NCBI RefSeq assembly: GCF_024105735.1
Contig: NZ_JAAAML010000001.1
Span: 1,311,809-1,375,808, forward strand
From: Parahoeflea alexandrii
Lineage (GTDB): Bacteria > Pseudomonadota > Alphaproteobacteria > Rhizobiales > Rhizobiaceae
Length of the DNA: 64,000 nt
Direction: 5' to 3'
The position numbers and the translations under genes were made by a program. The notes under the pieces are model-generated. The model worked only from the letters and a program-made list of their open reading frames with translations, ran no database searches and had not been told where the DNA came from. This document shows positions 10,039 through 19,133 of the stretch, piece by piece. Positions within the stretch are counted from its first letter, which is position 1. The number at the start of each line of letters is the position of its first letter.

Positions 10039-10054
10039 GGTTTCCAAAACTATC

Positions 10055-10082
10055 GCGGGGGGCCGTCCGGCTCCCCGCTTTC
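10055..10082 (+). terminator. Hairpin after phnD (attenuator or mRNA-stabilising)
   Basis: GCGGGGGGCC (10055-10064) pairs with GGCTCCCCGC (10069-10078), with one G-U pair and a 4-base loop, followed by TTTCT. It lies between phnD and phnE1 in a co-directional operon. A partial terminator that favours phnD mRNA over permease mRNA is the usual reading. Confidence 0.6.
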
Positions 10083-10104
10083 TATTCAGGAAGGGCGTCC
10101 GCCG

Positions 10105-10977
10105 ATGAGCGATATGACCACACATCATGGCGGCAGCGCCGCCTCGATGGCCATCCGCGAAAATTATCTGGCGATGGCCCGCCAAAAACAGATGTATGGC
10201 GGTATCCTGCTGATCGTCTTCATCGCAATGATGGTGTCAGGCTTTCAGCTTGCGGATGCGCGCAATGCCGGCGGTTTCTGGACCGGCTTTACCCAGGTGT
10301 TTGACTTTCCCTCGGAGGTTCTGGCCGAGGGGATCGAGAAGGCGGCGTTGCTGCCTGCGTTGTTTCTGGAATTCCTTCCGTCGCTCATCGAAACCCTGAA
10401 CATCGCTGCGGTATCCACATTGATCGGAGCCGCCTTTGCCATCGTTCTGGCGCTGCTCTCAACCAGGGGGCTGGCGCGCTGGCCGCGATTGATTCCGCTG
10501 TTCCGGCGGTCAATGGACGGCATGCGCGCGATCCCGGAAATCGTCATTGCGCTGGTGCTGATCTTCATCCTTGGCGGCGGACCTGTCCCGGCGATGATCG
10601 CGATTGCCTTTCACACCGCGGGTGCGCTCGGCAAGCTTTTTTCCGAGGTCTCGGAGAACGCTGATCTCAAGCCGGTCGAGGGCTTGTCGTCGGTGGGAGC
10701 GAGCTGGATCCAGAAAATGTGGCTGGGGGTCATCCCGCAGGTCGCGCCGAACTGGCTGTCCTACGGATTGCTGCGTTTCGAAATCAACATTCGCGCTTCC
10801 GCCATTCTCGGTTTCGTCGGTTCGGGCGGCATTGGTCACGATCTCAGGATCGCCATGCAGTGGGGGCAGGGGCGCTACGACGAAGTGGTGGCGATCTTCA
10901 TCCTGCTTTTCGTGACAATCGTGTTCTTCGACCAGTTGTCGAGCCACTACCGCAACCGTCTGGTCAAAGGACACTGA
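10105..10977 (+). CDS. phnE: Phosphonate ABC transporter permease PhnE1
   Basis: 290 residues. Hydrophobic helices start at about residues 33, 92 and 152 and continue to the C-terminus. The EAA-type cytoplasmic loop SEVSENADLKPVEGLSSVG...GVIPQVAPNW, which contacts PhnC, is well conserved. AGGAAGGGCG precedes the ATG. It is the first of two PhnE permeases and ends one base before phnE2. Confidence 0.93.
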   Translation: MSDMTTHHGGSAASMAIRENYLAMARQKQMYGGILLIVFIAMMVSGFQLADARNAGGFWTGFTQVFDFPSEVLAEGIEKAALLPALFLEFLPSLIETLNIAAVSTLIGAAFAIVLALLSTRGLARWPRLIPLFRRSMDGMRAIPEIVIALVLIFILGGGPVPAMIAIAFHTAGALGKLFSEVSENADLKPVEGLSSVGASWIQKMWLGVIPQVAPNWLSYGLLRFEINIRASAILGFVGSGGIGHDLRIAMQWGQGRYDEVVAIFILLFVTIVFFDQLSSHYRNRLVKGH

Positions 10978-10978
10978 C

Positions 10979-12328
10979 ATGACCACTCTCGATACGGCGA
11001 CGCTCACACCGGACGATTTGCGCCAGCACGTGCTCAAGGGGTTCAGCCGCAAGCAAATGATTGGCTTCGGCGCTCCCGCGCTGATCCTGGCCTACCTGGT
11101 TTACGTGTTCTTCGCGTTTGACATTGCCGGCATCGCGTCGCGTGCAAGGCTCGACAATGCGGCGATCCTGGTTTCGGACTTCTGGTCCCACAAGACCCAT
11201 GTGACGCGCGACAACCGCGTCAACGAAGTGACGGTCGCCATCGAGGGCGAGAATAAGGGCACCTATCCCGAAGGCATGCTGCCTGACTGGGTGACCATGC
11301 AGGACGGCGTGACGCGGATCGACCTCGACCGGGGCCATGAAGTGATATTTGATGCTGATGGCGCGCGCTACACGGTTCCCGGCTACGGCGTGATCGACAT
11401 TTCGCCCCAGGCAGGCAAGCTGCAACTTGTCCTGCCGGAGGGCGGAATCCCCGACTGGATCAATGCATCGGACACCCGCGTGTCGGTGACCACCGAACAG
11501 GGACGCTTCAGCTACACCCGCAACCGCACCGAAGTGTTCAAATACCAGGCCGGGTGGGAGCTGTTCTTCTTCACGCTGGACAGCCCGTTTTACGGAAAGT
11601 CATTCGTCGAGCTCGTCAAGCTTGCAACGATTGGCGAACGGATCACGCCGGATCGCTCGAATCTCTCAGCTATGCTGCATGACTTCTGGACCAATGCGAT
11701 GTGGCGGCATGGCGATGTGGCGTGGGCTTTGTTCGAGACCGTACTGATGGCTTTCCTCGGCACCATGGGTGCGGCCATGATTGCGCTGCCGCTGGCGTTC
11801 TTCGCAGCCACGAACTTTTCGCCGTCGCGTCCGATCCTGTTCACGCTGCGCCGAATCTTCGATTTCCTGCGTGGCGTCGATGGGCTGATCTGGACCATCA
11901 TCCTGTCGCGTGCCTTTGGGCCGGGGCCGATGACAGGCGCGCTGGCCATTTTGCTGACCGACACCGGCACCTTCGGCAAGACCTTCTCCGAGGCCTTGGA
12001 AAACATCGACAACAAGCAGGTGGAAGGCGTCCAGTCGACGGGTGCGTCGCGCATTCAGCAGGCCCGTTTTGGCGTCATCCCGCAAGTCACGCCTGTGTTT
12101 TTGAGTCAGGTTCTGTATTATTTCGAATCGAACACCCGCTCCGCCACAATCATCGGCGCCATCGTTGGCGGCGGCATCGGATTGTTGCTTACCCAGGCCA
12201 TCGCCACCCAGAAGGATTGGGAAGAGGTGAGCTACTACATTATCCTGATCGTGCTGATGGTGATGGCGATGGACACGTTGTCGGGCTGGCTCAGAAGCCG
12301 CCTGATTGGACGAACGGGGCACGCATGA
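10979..12328 (+). CDS. phnE: Phosphonate ABC transporter permease PhnE2 with large extracytoplasmic insert
   Basis: 449 residues, much longer than the usual 260-290. One N-terminal helix (about 30-48) is followed by roughly 190 hydrophilic residues (including YTVPGYGVIDISPQAGKLQL) expected to face the periplasm. A normal PhnE permease core then begins near residue 240, with EAA loop SEALENIDNKQVEGVQSTG...VIPQVTPVF. The two permeases probably form a heterodimer. The stop overlaps the ATG of the next gene (ATGA). Confidence 0.9.
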   Translation: MTTLDTATLTPDDLRQHVLKGFSRKQMIGFGAPALILAYLVYVFFAFDIAGIASRARLDNAAILVSDFWSHKTHVTRDNRVNEVTVAIEGENKGTYPEGMLPDWVTMQDGVTRIDLDRGHEVIFDADGARYTVPGYGVIDISPQAGKLQLVLPEGGIPDWINASDTRVSVTTEQGRFSYTRNRTEVFKYQAGWELFFFTLDSPFYGKSFVELVKLATIGERITPDRSNLSAMLHDFWTNAMWRHGDVAWALFETVLMAFLGTMGAAMIALPLAFFAATNFSPSRPILFTLRRIFDFLRGVDGLIWTIILSRAFGPGPMTGALAILLTDTGTFGKTFSEALENIDNKQVEGVQSTGASRIQQARFGVIPQVTPVFLSQVLYYFESNTRSATIIGAIVGGGIGLLLTQAIATQKDWEEVSYYIILIVLMVMAMDTLSGWLRSRLIGRTGHA

Positions 12329-13032
12329 GATACGCGATCTATTTTGCACCGGAGGCTGCTTCGTCGTTCGAAGCGCTGGCTGCCAGCTGGCTGGGCCGGG
12401 ATGCGGCGATGGGAAAGTCCGTCGAGCATCCCAACCTCGAAGGGCTCGGCGCAACCGAGCTGGCCGAGATCACCGGCCCAGCCCGCCGCTATGGCTTTCA
12501 CGCAACTCTGAAGGCCCCGTTTCGCCTGGCTGAAGGTGCCAGCGAAACGGACCTGACCGACGCTATGGAAGTCTTCGCTGAGCAGACCAGCACGTTCGAG
12601 ATTCCGGCGCTGAAGGTTGGCCGGCTGGAAGGCTTCCTGGCGCTTGTGCCGGCTGGTCCGGCGCCTGCGCTCAATGCATTCGCCAATTCCGTCGTCGAAG
12701 CGTTTGAACCATTGCGTGCACCGCTGACCGACAGGGAGATCGAGCGCCGCAATCCCGTTTCGCTCTCGTCAGAGGAACTGAGAAACCTGATGCGGTGGGG
12801 GTATCCTTACGTTTTTGATCGCTTCCGCTTTCACATGACCCTGACCACGCGGCTTGCGGGGCCGCAGATCACACGTGTCGAGGCCGCCGCCAGTGCCCAT
12901 TTCGCGTCGGTTCTGGCCGGTCCGGTCGCCGTGCGCGAACTTGCCCTGTTTGTCGAGCCGGAACCCGGCGCGCCATTCGTAATCAGACGCCGGACGCCGC
13001 TCGCGCTCGGCCAGCACAGAAAGACTGCCTGA
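12325..13032 (+). CDS. Phosphonate-operon 2H-phosphoesterase-like protein (DUF1045 type)
   Basis: 235 residues from the ATG at 12325, which overlaps the phnE2 stop. Two H-x-T/L motifs stand out: YGFHATLKAPF and FRFHMTLTTRL, the pair of HxT-type motifs that define 2H phosphoesterases such as RNA ligase/cyclic phosphodiesterase folds. The family is confined to alphaproteobacterial phn operons next to phnM and phnN. A role in processing a ribose phosphate intermediate is plausible but unproven. Confidence 0.85.
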   Translation: MRYAIYFAPEAASSFEALAASWLGRDAAMGKSVEHPNLEGLGATELAEITGPARRYGFHATLKAPFRLAEGASETDLTDAMEVFAEQTSTFEIPALKVGRLEGFLALVPAGPAPALNAFANSVVEAFEPLRAPLTDREIERRNPVSLSSEELRNLMRWGYPYVFDRFRFHMTLTTRLAGPQITRVEAAASAHFASVLAGPVAVRELALFVEPEPGAPFVIRRRTPLALGQHRKTA

Positions 13033-14172
13033 ATGACCACCGAAACAGTTTTGACCAATGCCCGGCTTGTTCTCGAGGACCGGATCGTTGCCGGCAGCCT
13101 GGTGTTCAGGGATGGCGTGATTGCCGAGATCGCCGAAGGCAATTCGGCAAGCGGTGTGGACATGGAAGGGGACTACATTCTTCCCGGTTTGGTGGAGTTG
13201 CACACCGATCATCTCGAGGCGCATTATTCGCCACGTCCAGGCGTGCGCTGGAACGCGATTTCGGCAATCCAGTCGCATGATGCACAGATCGCTTCCTCCG
13301 GCATCACCACGGTGTTTGACTGTCTGCGGCTTGGCTCGGATGAGGATGACGGATTCCGGATGGGCGAGATGCGGGCGATTGCCGATGCCATCGCCAAGGC
13401 GAGATCGGAAAACCGGCTGCGGGCCGATCATCTCATTCACCTGCGCTGCGAGGTCTCGGCGTCGGACGTGCTCGACCATTTTGCCGACTTCCAGACCGAT
13501 ACCCAGGTGCGGCTGGCGTCTTTGATGGACCATGCGCCGGGTCAGCGGCAGTTCCAGACGATGGAGCAGTACACGCTCTACTACAAGACCAAGCGTGGTT
13601 TGTCCGACGAGGCGTTTGCCCATTTTGTAAACCGGCGGCAGGAGGCTTCGGCGCAGTATTCCGAGGCGCATCGCAGGGCGATCGCGAGCGCCTGCGCCGA
13701 GCGAGGCATCACGATTGCGAGCCACGATGATGCGACGCTCGATCATGTTGACGAAGCCGTGGGTTTTGGTGTCAGGCTGGCCGAATTCCCGACCAGCATC
13801 GAGGCCGCGAAGGCTTCCCACAAGGCCGGCATGAGTGTTCTGATGGGAGCGCCGAACGTGGTGCGCGGCGGATCGCATTCCGGCAACATCGCCGCCACCG
13901 ATCTCGCACGGTCCGGCGTTCTCGACGTGCTTTCGTCGGACTATGTTCCGTTCAGCCTCATCCACGCGCCGTTCGTGCTGGCCGACGAGATCGATGATCT
14001 CGATCTGCCGACAGCGATCCGGCTGGTGACCGCAACGCCTGCCAGGACAGTCGGTCTCGATGACCGTGGCAGTCTCCAGGCCGGCAAACGCGCGGACCTG
14101 GTCAGGGTGCGCCGTGAGAGTGGGGTTCCGGTGGTGCGTTCGGTCTGGCGTCAGGGCGAGCGGGTGGCGTGA
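13033..14172 (+). CDS. phnM: Alpha-D-ribose 1-methylphosphonate 5-triphosphate diphosphatase PhnM
   Basis: 379 residues, the normal PhnM length. The amidohydrolase metal motif is LPGLVELHTDHLEAH, followed by the PhnM-specific WNAISAIQSHDAQIASSGITT and, near the end, VLSSDYVPFSLIHAPF. It removes pyrophosphate from the triphosphate made by PhnGHIL, giving the PhnJ substrate. The gene starts directly after the preceding stop. Confidence 0.95.
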   Translation: MTTETVLTNARLVLEDRIVAGSLVFRDGVIAEIAEGNSASGVDMEGDYILPGLVELHTDHLEAHYSPRPGVRWNAISAIQSHDAQIASSGITTVFDCLRLGSDEDDGFRMGEMRAIADAIAKARSENRLRADHLIHLRCEVSASDVLDHFADFQTDTQVRLASLMDHAPGQRQFQTMEQYTLYYKTKRGLSDEAFAHFVNRRQEASAQYSEAHRRAIASACAERGITIASHDDATLDHVDEAVGFGVRLAEFPTSIEAAKASHKAGMSVLMGAPNVVRGGSHSGNIAATDLARSGVLDVLSSDYVPFSLIHAPFVLADEIDDLDLPTAIRLVTATPARTVGLDDRGSLQAGKRADLVRVRRESGVPVVRSVWRQGERVA

Positions 14173-14762
14173 TGCAGGCATCCCGGAAACTGACGAGCAC
14201 GGTGCCGGGACCTCTGATCGTGGTGCTCGGGCCGAGCGGCTCGGGCAAGGACACGCTGATGTCCTATGCACGCAACGAGCTTGCCGCGCGCGACGACGTA
14301 TTGTTCGTAAGGCGCACCATCACGCGACCGGCGGATGCGGGCAGTGAAGACCATCTGCCGATGACAGATGTCGAGTTCGACGCGGCGATCGACCGTGGCG
14401 ACTTTTCCCTGACCTGGGCAGCAAACGGTTTGCGCTACGGGCTGCCGCGCACGATCGAAGCTCATCTGGGCCAGGGCAAGCCGGCCGTTGTCAACGGATC
14501 GAGAGGGGCATGGGGTGTTATCCGGCAGGTGTTCCCGACTGCCGTGGCGGTTGAAATCCGGGTGGATAGATCCATTCTGGCACAGCGGCTGCAATCGCGA
14601 GGCAGGGAGAGCGCTCAGGAGATTGAAGCCAGGCTGGTCCGTGCTGCCGCGCTGGAAACGGGCTTCGAGGCTGATGTCGTCATCGACAATTCCGGGACGC
14701 TGGAGCGCGCCGGTCTGGCTCTGGTTGGCTACCTGACGCAAAGGGCGGATGTTCAGTCCTGA
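14172..14762 (+). CDS. phnN: Ribose 1,5-bisphosphate phosphokinase PhnN
   Basis: 196 residues from the ATG that shares its A with the phnM stop; a GTG codon immediately before is an alternative start. Walker A GPSGSGKDT, then VRRTITRPADAG and the guanylate-kinase-like fold identify PhnN. It phosphorylates ribose 1,5-bisphosphate to PRPP, recycling the sugar left by C-P lyase. No phnP is seen in the window, so the cyclic phosphodiesterase step must be elsewhere or done by another enzyme. Confidence 0.93.
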   Translation: MQASRKLTSTVPGPLIVVLGPSGSGKDTLMSYARNELAARDDVLFVRRTITRPADAGSEDHLPMTDVEFDAAIDRGDFSLTWAANGLRYGLPRTIEAHLGQGKPAVVNGSRGAWGVIRQVFPTAVAVEIRVDRSILAQRLQSRGRESAQEIEARLVRAAALETGFEADVVIDNSGTLERAGLALVGYLTQRADVQS

Positions 14763-14788
14763 ACATGGATCAACGGGGCCTGGCGCGC

Positions 14789-15043
14789 TCAGTCGTCATC
14801 CTCGTCACTGTCGGGTCCGCCATCCAGGCGGTGCTTGATCGCCAGCGCATAAATAACATTGAGTACATTGCGGTCCTGGACCTGGGGGTCGCTCAGGGCA
14901 AGAAGGGCGGCACGGACAAGACGCTTGCTCGTTGCCTTGGGACACTGCTCAAAAACATAGTCATGCAGTTCGACATCGCTGAGTCCCTGGTAGGCCCCCT
15001 CGATCAATGCGTCGTAGATTTTGCGGATCTTCTTTTTCGGCAT
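14789..15043 (-). CDS. Small conserved-looking hypothetical protein with acidic tail
   Basis: 84 residues: a basic start (MPKKKIRKIY), a helical middle (ELHDYVFEQCPKATSKRLVRAALLALSD) and a very acidic end (GGPDSDEDDD). AAGAGAAG precedes the ATG. Codon use is normal for the region and the reading is clean, so it is likely real, but no family was recognised. It converges on phnN and diverges from the chemotaxis gene. Confidence 0.6.
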   Translation of the reverse strand: MPKKKIRKIYDALIEGAYQGLSDVELHDYVFEQCPKATSKRLVRAALLALSDPQVQDRNVLNVIYALAIKHRLDGGPDSDEDDD

Positions 15044-15394
15044 CGGCTTCTCTTGCGGTTTAGACGTTCAAGCATCCTCTCCTGAGCTGTACCGACAGCC
15101 TTTGTCACAAACAACCGCGCTTCATTTCGCCGAGCAGGGCTCGCCTGCTGTGATGTTGTCATCAAATTCTCAAGCAAGGTACAGACCAAAGGGCGCAGGT
15201 CCTGCAAAAGAGACAAATTGACCGAAAACGACACATTTTAGCAAGTTATGACCCCCTAACAATTAAGGGTAATTAAACCACTCTCGAACAGATTAGAGAT
15301 CTTGAATGCTAGGCCATTCGGCGGACATGACGTCTGTCGGCCCGCAATGATTGCACAACCGGCAACTGGCTACTGTAATTGTTGAGGGGGTTTC
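15044..15394. other. Intergenic region between the 84-residue protein and the chemotaxis gene
   Basis: About 350 bases, AT-richer than its surroundings around 15220-15300 (runs such as TTAAGGGTAATTAA at 15265-15278). It must hold divergent promoters for both neighbours. A minus-strand frame at 15004-15234 covers part of it but overlaps the next gene and shows no convincing protein. No clear operator or RNA gene was seen. Confidence 0.4.
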
Positions 15395-17311
15395 ATGGGG
15401 TTCAATCCGACAAAGGGCCTGGCTGAAAAAGCCAAGGGGGCAGCGCGAAGCATCACGCAGAAAATTGCAATCACCGTGATTCTGATCAATCTGCTTGGCC
15501 TTGTCGTCATCAGCTTTGCGATCTCGCAGATGTCTGGTGCGAGCCAGATGGCGACTGCAGAACGCAACTGGCTCAAGGACACCGCCCAGATCGGTGCCCA
15601 GGCCGCCGGCGGGGTGAAGTGGGGCAAGACCGAAGCGATCCGCTCGGCCTATGAAATTTTCCAGGATGATCCGAAGCTTGCGCTGATCGGGTTCGCCGCC
15701 TTCAACCAGGCCGGAGACCAGGTCGACGTCTGGTCGCGCTCCGAAACGCCTGATTCGGCCCTTGCGCAGGCGCTGAATGTCAATCCGGGTGAAATGAAGG
15801 AAGCGAGTATCGAGGAGGCGTCCTCCTGGGTCGTGGTTTCTGCACCGTTGCCAGCGGGCAAGGACGGCGTGTCGCTGGGGCAGGTCAAGACTGTCTGGTC
15901 GACAGCCGATATTGCAATGTCGTCGCGCGATTTTGCGCTCAAGGCGATGGCTTCCCAGATCGCCGTGCTGATCATTGCTGTTGCGATCCTGCTGTTTGCC
16001 ATGCGCAAGTTTGTCGGCAGGCCGTTGGCCGATGTCAATCGACGCATAGGCGAGCTGCAAGCCGGTGACATTACAACGCCTGTTCCGCACGCTGAAAAAG
16101 GCGACGAGATCGGTGTCGTGGCGCGCGCCCTGACGGAATTCTGCGACGCCGCGCGGATGAAGCTCGAAGCCGATGCCGAGATGGTCCGGCAACGCGAGCA
16201 GCTTGATGCGGAGCGGCAGGCAAACATGAGTGAGACCGAGCGGTCGTCACAGGCCCAGCGCAAGGTGGTCGAAGAGCTCGGCACCGCACTGGAGAAGCTG
16301 GCTTCGGGAGACCTTACGGCCCGGGTTCCAGACCTTGGTGGCGAGTTCGCCGCGCTGCAGGACAATTTCAACAAGGCGTTGTCGGCGCTGGAGGCAACTG
16401 TCGGCACCATCGACAGCGCCCAGCACGCCGTCAAGCAGGCTTCCGACAGCCTGGGCGGCTCGACAGACGAACTGGCGCGCCGGACCGAACAGCAGGCCGC
16501 TGCGCTCGAACAGACCGCTGCGGCGCTCGACGAGATCACCGCAACCGTCAAGGCCTCGTCCGAACAGGCGACCGAAGCCGGCGATCTTGTCGGCTCGACC
16601 CGCGATGCAGCGACATCGTCTTCGCAGATCGTCCGTTCGGCGATCACGGCGATGGGCGGGATCGAGGAGTCCTCCTCGAAAATCGCGCAGATCCTCAAGG
16701 TGATCGATGACATTGCCTTCCAGACCAACCTGCTGGCGCTCAATGCCGGTGTCGAGGCGGCGCGAGCCGGAGAGGCAGGCAAGGGATTTGCCGTTGTCGC
16801 GCAGGAGGTGCGTGACCTGGCTGGGCGTTCGGCCAATGCGGCCAAGGAGATCAAGGACCTGATCGAGGAGAGCGGCGCCCAGGTGAGCAATGGTGTCGAC
16901 CTGGTCAACAAGACCGGAAAATCCATGGAGCAGATCGAGGAGCAGATCACTGCGGTCGCCCAGAAGATCGATGCCATTTCCCGGGCTTCGCGCGAACAGG
17001 CGACCGGGCTGTCCCAGGTCAATATGGCCATCAACGAGATGGATACCATGACCCAGAAGAACGCGGCCATGGTCCAGGACAGCAACGCATCGTCCCAGAA
17101 TCTTGCGGGTGAATGCGAACGCCTGGCCGATGTTGTGAGGTCTTTCAAGTTGACCGGAACGGCGGCCCAGGCACGAACCGCCGGGACGCCAAGACCCGCT
17201 CCGGCGGCTGCGGCCAAAGCGGCTGCAGCACGACCGTCCGCCCAGCCCCAGTACCAGACCCAGGGCAATGCCGCGCTCGCTCAGAGCACGGAGACATGGG
17301 AAGAGTTTTAA
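15395..17311 (+). CDS. Methyl-accepting chemotaxis protein
   Basis: 638 residues. TM1 about 21-44, a periplasmic sensor region about 45-185, TM2 about 186-207, a HAMP domain, a coiled linker, then the signalling hairpin with [20 protein letters not shown] as the conserved tip. It ends in TWEEF, which resembles the CheR/CheB-tethering pentapeptide. GAGGGGG precedes the ATG. The periplasmic part ([19 protein letters not shown]) looks like a single CACHE-type domain. The ligand is unknown; the next gene may be a partner. Confidence 0.92.
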   Translation: MGFNPTKGLAEKAKGAARSITQKIAITVILINLLGLVVISFAISQMSGASQMATAERNWLKDTAQIGAQAAGGVKWGKTEAIRSAYEIFQDDPKLALIGFAAFNQAGDQVDVWSRSETPDSALAQALNVNPGEMKEASIEEASSWVVVSAPLPAGKDGVSLGQVKTVWSTADIAMSSRDFALKAMASQIAVLIIAVAILLFAMRKFVGRPLADVNRRIGELQAGDITTPVPHAEKGDEIGVVARALTEFCDAARMKLEADAEMVRQREQLDAERQANMSETERSSQAQRKVVEELGTALEKLASGDLTARVPDLGGEFAALQDNFNKALSALEATVGTIDSAQHAVKQASDSLGGSTDELARRTEQQAAALEQTAAALDEITATVKASSEQATEAGDLVGSTRDAATSSSQIVRSAITAMGGIEESSSKIAQILKVIDDIAFQTNLLALNAGVEAARAGEAGKGFAVVAQEVRDLAGRSANAAKEIKDLIEESGAQVSNGVDLVNKTGKSMEQIEEQITAVAQKIDAISRASREQATGLSQVNMAINEMDTMTQKNAAMVQDSNASSQNLAGECERLADVVRSFKLTGTAAQARTAGTPRPAPAAAAKAAAARPSAQPQYQTQGNAALAQSTETWEEF

Positions 17312-17380
17312 GCCCGCGTACCCAAGCCAACAGCGATCAGAGGTGATCGCAAACCACTTCAAAACGAGGAGAAGACCCCA

Positions 17381-17968
17381 ATGAAAACCAAGCTTTTTGC
17401 ATCTGCCATGCTTGCGGCCGCCACGATCGCGTTTGCACCGGTGACCGTACAGGCCGAAGACGCACATGTGGCACCGGTCAAGGAATTTATCAGCCAGAAC
17501 GTCGAAGCCTGGCTGACCGACCCGGTCGTGGTTGGCGCGATCAAGGAGCAGAACGCCAAGACCAGTGGCCTGGATGAGGCGGCAATCGACAAGCTGGACA
17601 AGGAGTGGCGCGCACAGGCGACGGCTTCGGACAAGCCTTTCGTCAACGAGGTGCTTGCACGCGAACTGTCGAAGTTCCTGATGGAAAAGAAGGATGGCAG
17701 CCAGGGCATGATCACCGAAATGTTCGTGATGGATGCCAAGGGCCTCAATGTCGGCCAGAGCGATGTCACTTCCGACTACTGGCAGGGTGACGAAGCCAAG
17801 TGGCAGAAGACCTACGGCGCCGGCCCCGGCGTGGTCTTTGTCGATGGCGTCGAGGAAGACGAATCCACCCAGGCGCTGCAGTCGCAGGCCAGCGTGACCA
17901 TTTCGGATCCGGAAACCGGTGAGCCGATCGGTGCGATCACCGTCGGGATCAACCTCGACATGCTCTAA
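17381..17968 (+). CDS. Secreted CACHE/PDC-like sensor protein
   Basis: 195 residues with a Sec signal peptide (MKTKLFASAMLAAATIAFAP...VQA, cleaved near residue 26). The mature part runs from WLTDPVVVGAIKEQN to MFVMDAKGLNVGQSDVTSDYWQGDE and ends SDPETGEPIGAITVGINLDML. That is the pattern of an extracellular CACHE sensor but without a membrane anchor or output domain. It lies 69 bases downstream of the chemotaxis gene and may be a soluble ligand-binding partner for it. Function is inferred. Confidence 0.7.
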   Translation: MKTKLFASAMLAAATIAFAPVTVQAEDAHVAPVKEFISQNVEAWLTDPVVVGAIKEQNAKTSGLDEAAIDKLDKEWRAQATASDKPFVNEVLARELSKFLMEKKDGSQGMITEMFVMDAKGLNVGQSDVTSDYWQGDEAKWQKTYGAGPGVVFVDGVEEDESTQALQSQASVTISDPETGEPIGAITVGINLDML

Positions 17969-18272
17969 GGAGCTGTCCGGGCCGGTGTGCCATCCCCGCG
18001 GGGCTGGCACGATGGCCGGGAGTGACTGAATACCAGTCCGACGCCGCGCTTTTCCGTCTTTTACGGGACAGGCGCGGCGTTTTGCGTTTGAACGAAGTCA
18101 AGGCCGTGGTGGTTTGACCGCAGCGCCAGGGCAGCTTTGAAAGCCAAATACCGGGATCAGTATGGAGAGGACTTGCGCAGCGTTTTGCCTCGTGGTCGAT
18201 GGTGCCAAGGCGTCCGTCATAGCGCCGCAACACATTGCCGGTAGTCCTTGCGCCGCCGCAAAGGAGACTTTC
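17969..18272. other. Intergenic region with two hairpins before the phosphodiesterase gene
   Basis: About 300 bases. A GC-rich palindrome at 17987-18010 is followed by a better terminator at 18041-18083. The remainder (18084-18272) should contain the promoter of the phosphodiesterase gene. An in-frame ATG at 18162 would extend that gene, but the encoded stretch looks non-coding. Confidence 0.5.
18041..18083 (+). terminator. Rho-independent terminator after the secreted sensor gene
   Basis: ACGCCGCGC (18041-18049) pairs with GCGCGGCGT (18072-18080), with an inner TCCGT/ACGGGA stem in the loop, and is followed by TTTGCGTTT. It closes the chemotaxis transcript. Confidence 0.7.
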
Positions 18273-19097
18273 ATGAAGCTGGTGCATATTTCCGATATCC
18301 ATATCAACGCCGGGCCCATCCTTGGTCATGATTCAATTGCGAATTTCAAGAAATGCCTGGCCTATGTCGAGGCGCATGACCATGATGCCGACCGGGTGGT
18401 GATCACAGGCGATCTGACCCATTACGGGCTTGAGGAGAGCTACCGTGAGCTCCAGGTCATCCTCGAAGCCAGTTCACTCAAGGGCAAGCTCGCGCCCCGG
18501 CTGATGATCGGCAATCATGACAATCGCGAGATGTTTGCCTCGATGTTTGCGGAAACCAGCCGGGACGCGGCGGGCTTTGTCCAGTGGACGGAGGAAACGC
18601 CGGCCGGATTGTTTGTCTACATGGACACGGTTGATCAGGGAAAGCACAGCGGGCGATATTGCCAGCAGCGGATGGATTGGCTCAGGGCCGTGCTCGACGG
18701 AGCAAGGGCCAAAGGCCAGCGGGCTTACCTGTTCATGCACCACAATCCGGTGCGGGTGCACGTGGCCAATGCCGATATCATCGGGATCATCGACGAGCGG
18801 GCGCTCCAGGCGCTGCTCTCGGAGTACAAAGACACCGTCGCCCATCTGTTTTTCGGTCACTGCCACTATACTCTCAGCGGCGCAGTCTGCGGCATTCCCT
18901 ATTCGGCTCCGCGCTCGACCAATCACACCTGCTGGCCTGAGTTTTCAGGCGAGATCAACCGGATGGGGTACGGTGACCTGGCGCCGAACTACAATGTCTG
19001 TTTCCTCAACGAGAACAGCACGGTGGTGCATTCGATCGACTTTCTCGAGGCTGACAGGGTCAAGTGGCGGATCGATACCGATTTTAACCAGCACTGA
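18273..19097 (+). CDS. GpdQ-like class III metallophosphodiesterase
   Basis: 274 residues from the ATG at 18273, chosen because AAGGAG lies just upstream. The dinuclear-metal motifs are complete: D8-x-H10, GD at 46-47, GNHD at 80-83, MHHNPV and GHCH near the end. Length and motif order match GpdQ-type glycerophosphodiesterases and class III cyclic nucleotide phosphodiesterases. With no signal peptide it is cytoplasmic. It might feed phosphodiesters into phosphate supply near the phn genes, or act on a cyclic nucleotide. Confidence 0.82.
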   Translation: MKLVHISDIHINAGPILGHDSIANFKKCLAYVEAHDHDADRVVITGDLTHYGLEESYRELQVILEASSLKGKLAPRLMIGNHDNREMFASMFAETSRDAAGFVQWTEETPAGLFVYMDTVDQGKHSGRYCQQRMDWLRAVLDGARAKGQRAYLFMHHNPVRVHVANADIIGIIDERALQALLSEYKDTVAHLFFGHCHYTLSGAVCGIPYSAPRSTNHTCWPEFSGEINRMGYGDLAPNYNVCFLNENSTVVHSIDFLEADRVKWRIDTDFNQH

Positions 19098-19133
19098 TAT
19101 CTGCTGACGGGGCAGTCGCCGCGGTTTGTGACG

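Noticed and set aside
15004-15234. 76-codon minus-strand frame upstream of the 84-residue protein
   Set aside because: It runs into the next gene start, ends in a basic low-complexity tail and contains that gene's ribosome site; probably leader sequence.
15649-18010. Long antisense frames opposite the chemotaxis gene and its downstream partner
   Set aside because: They overlap each other and a clear receptor gene and show no domain; Ser/Ala- or Gly/Arg-rich compositional shadows.
17987-18010. GC-rich palindrome considered as the terminator of the secreted sensor gene
   Set aside because: It lacks a T run; the hairpin at 18041-18083 with TTTGCGTTT is the better terminator.
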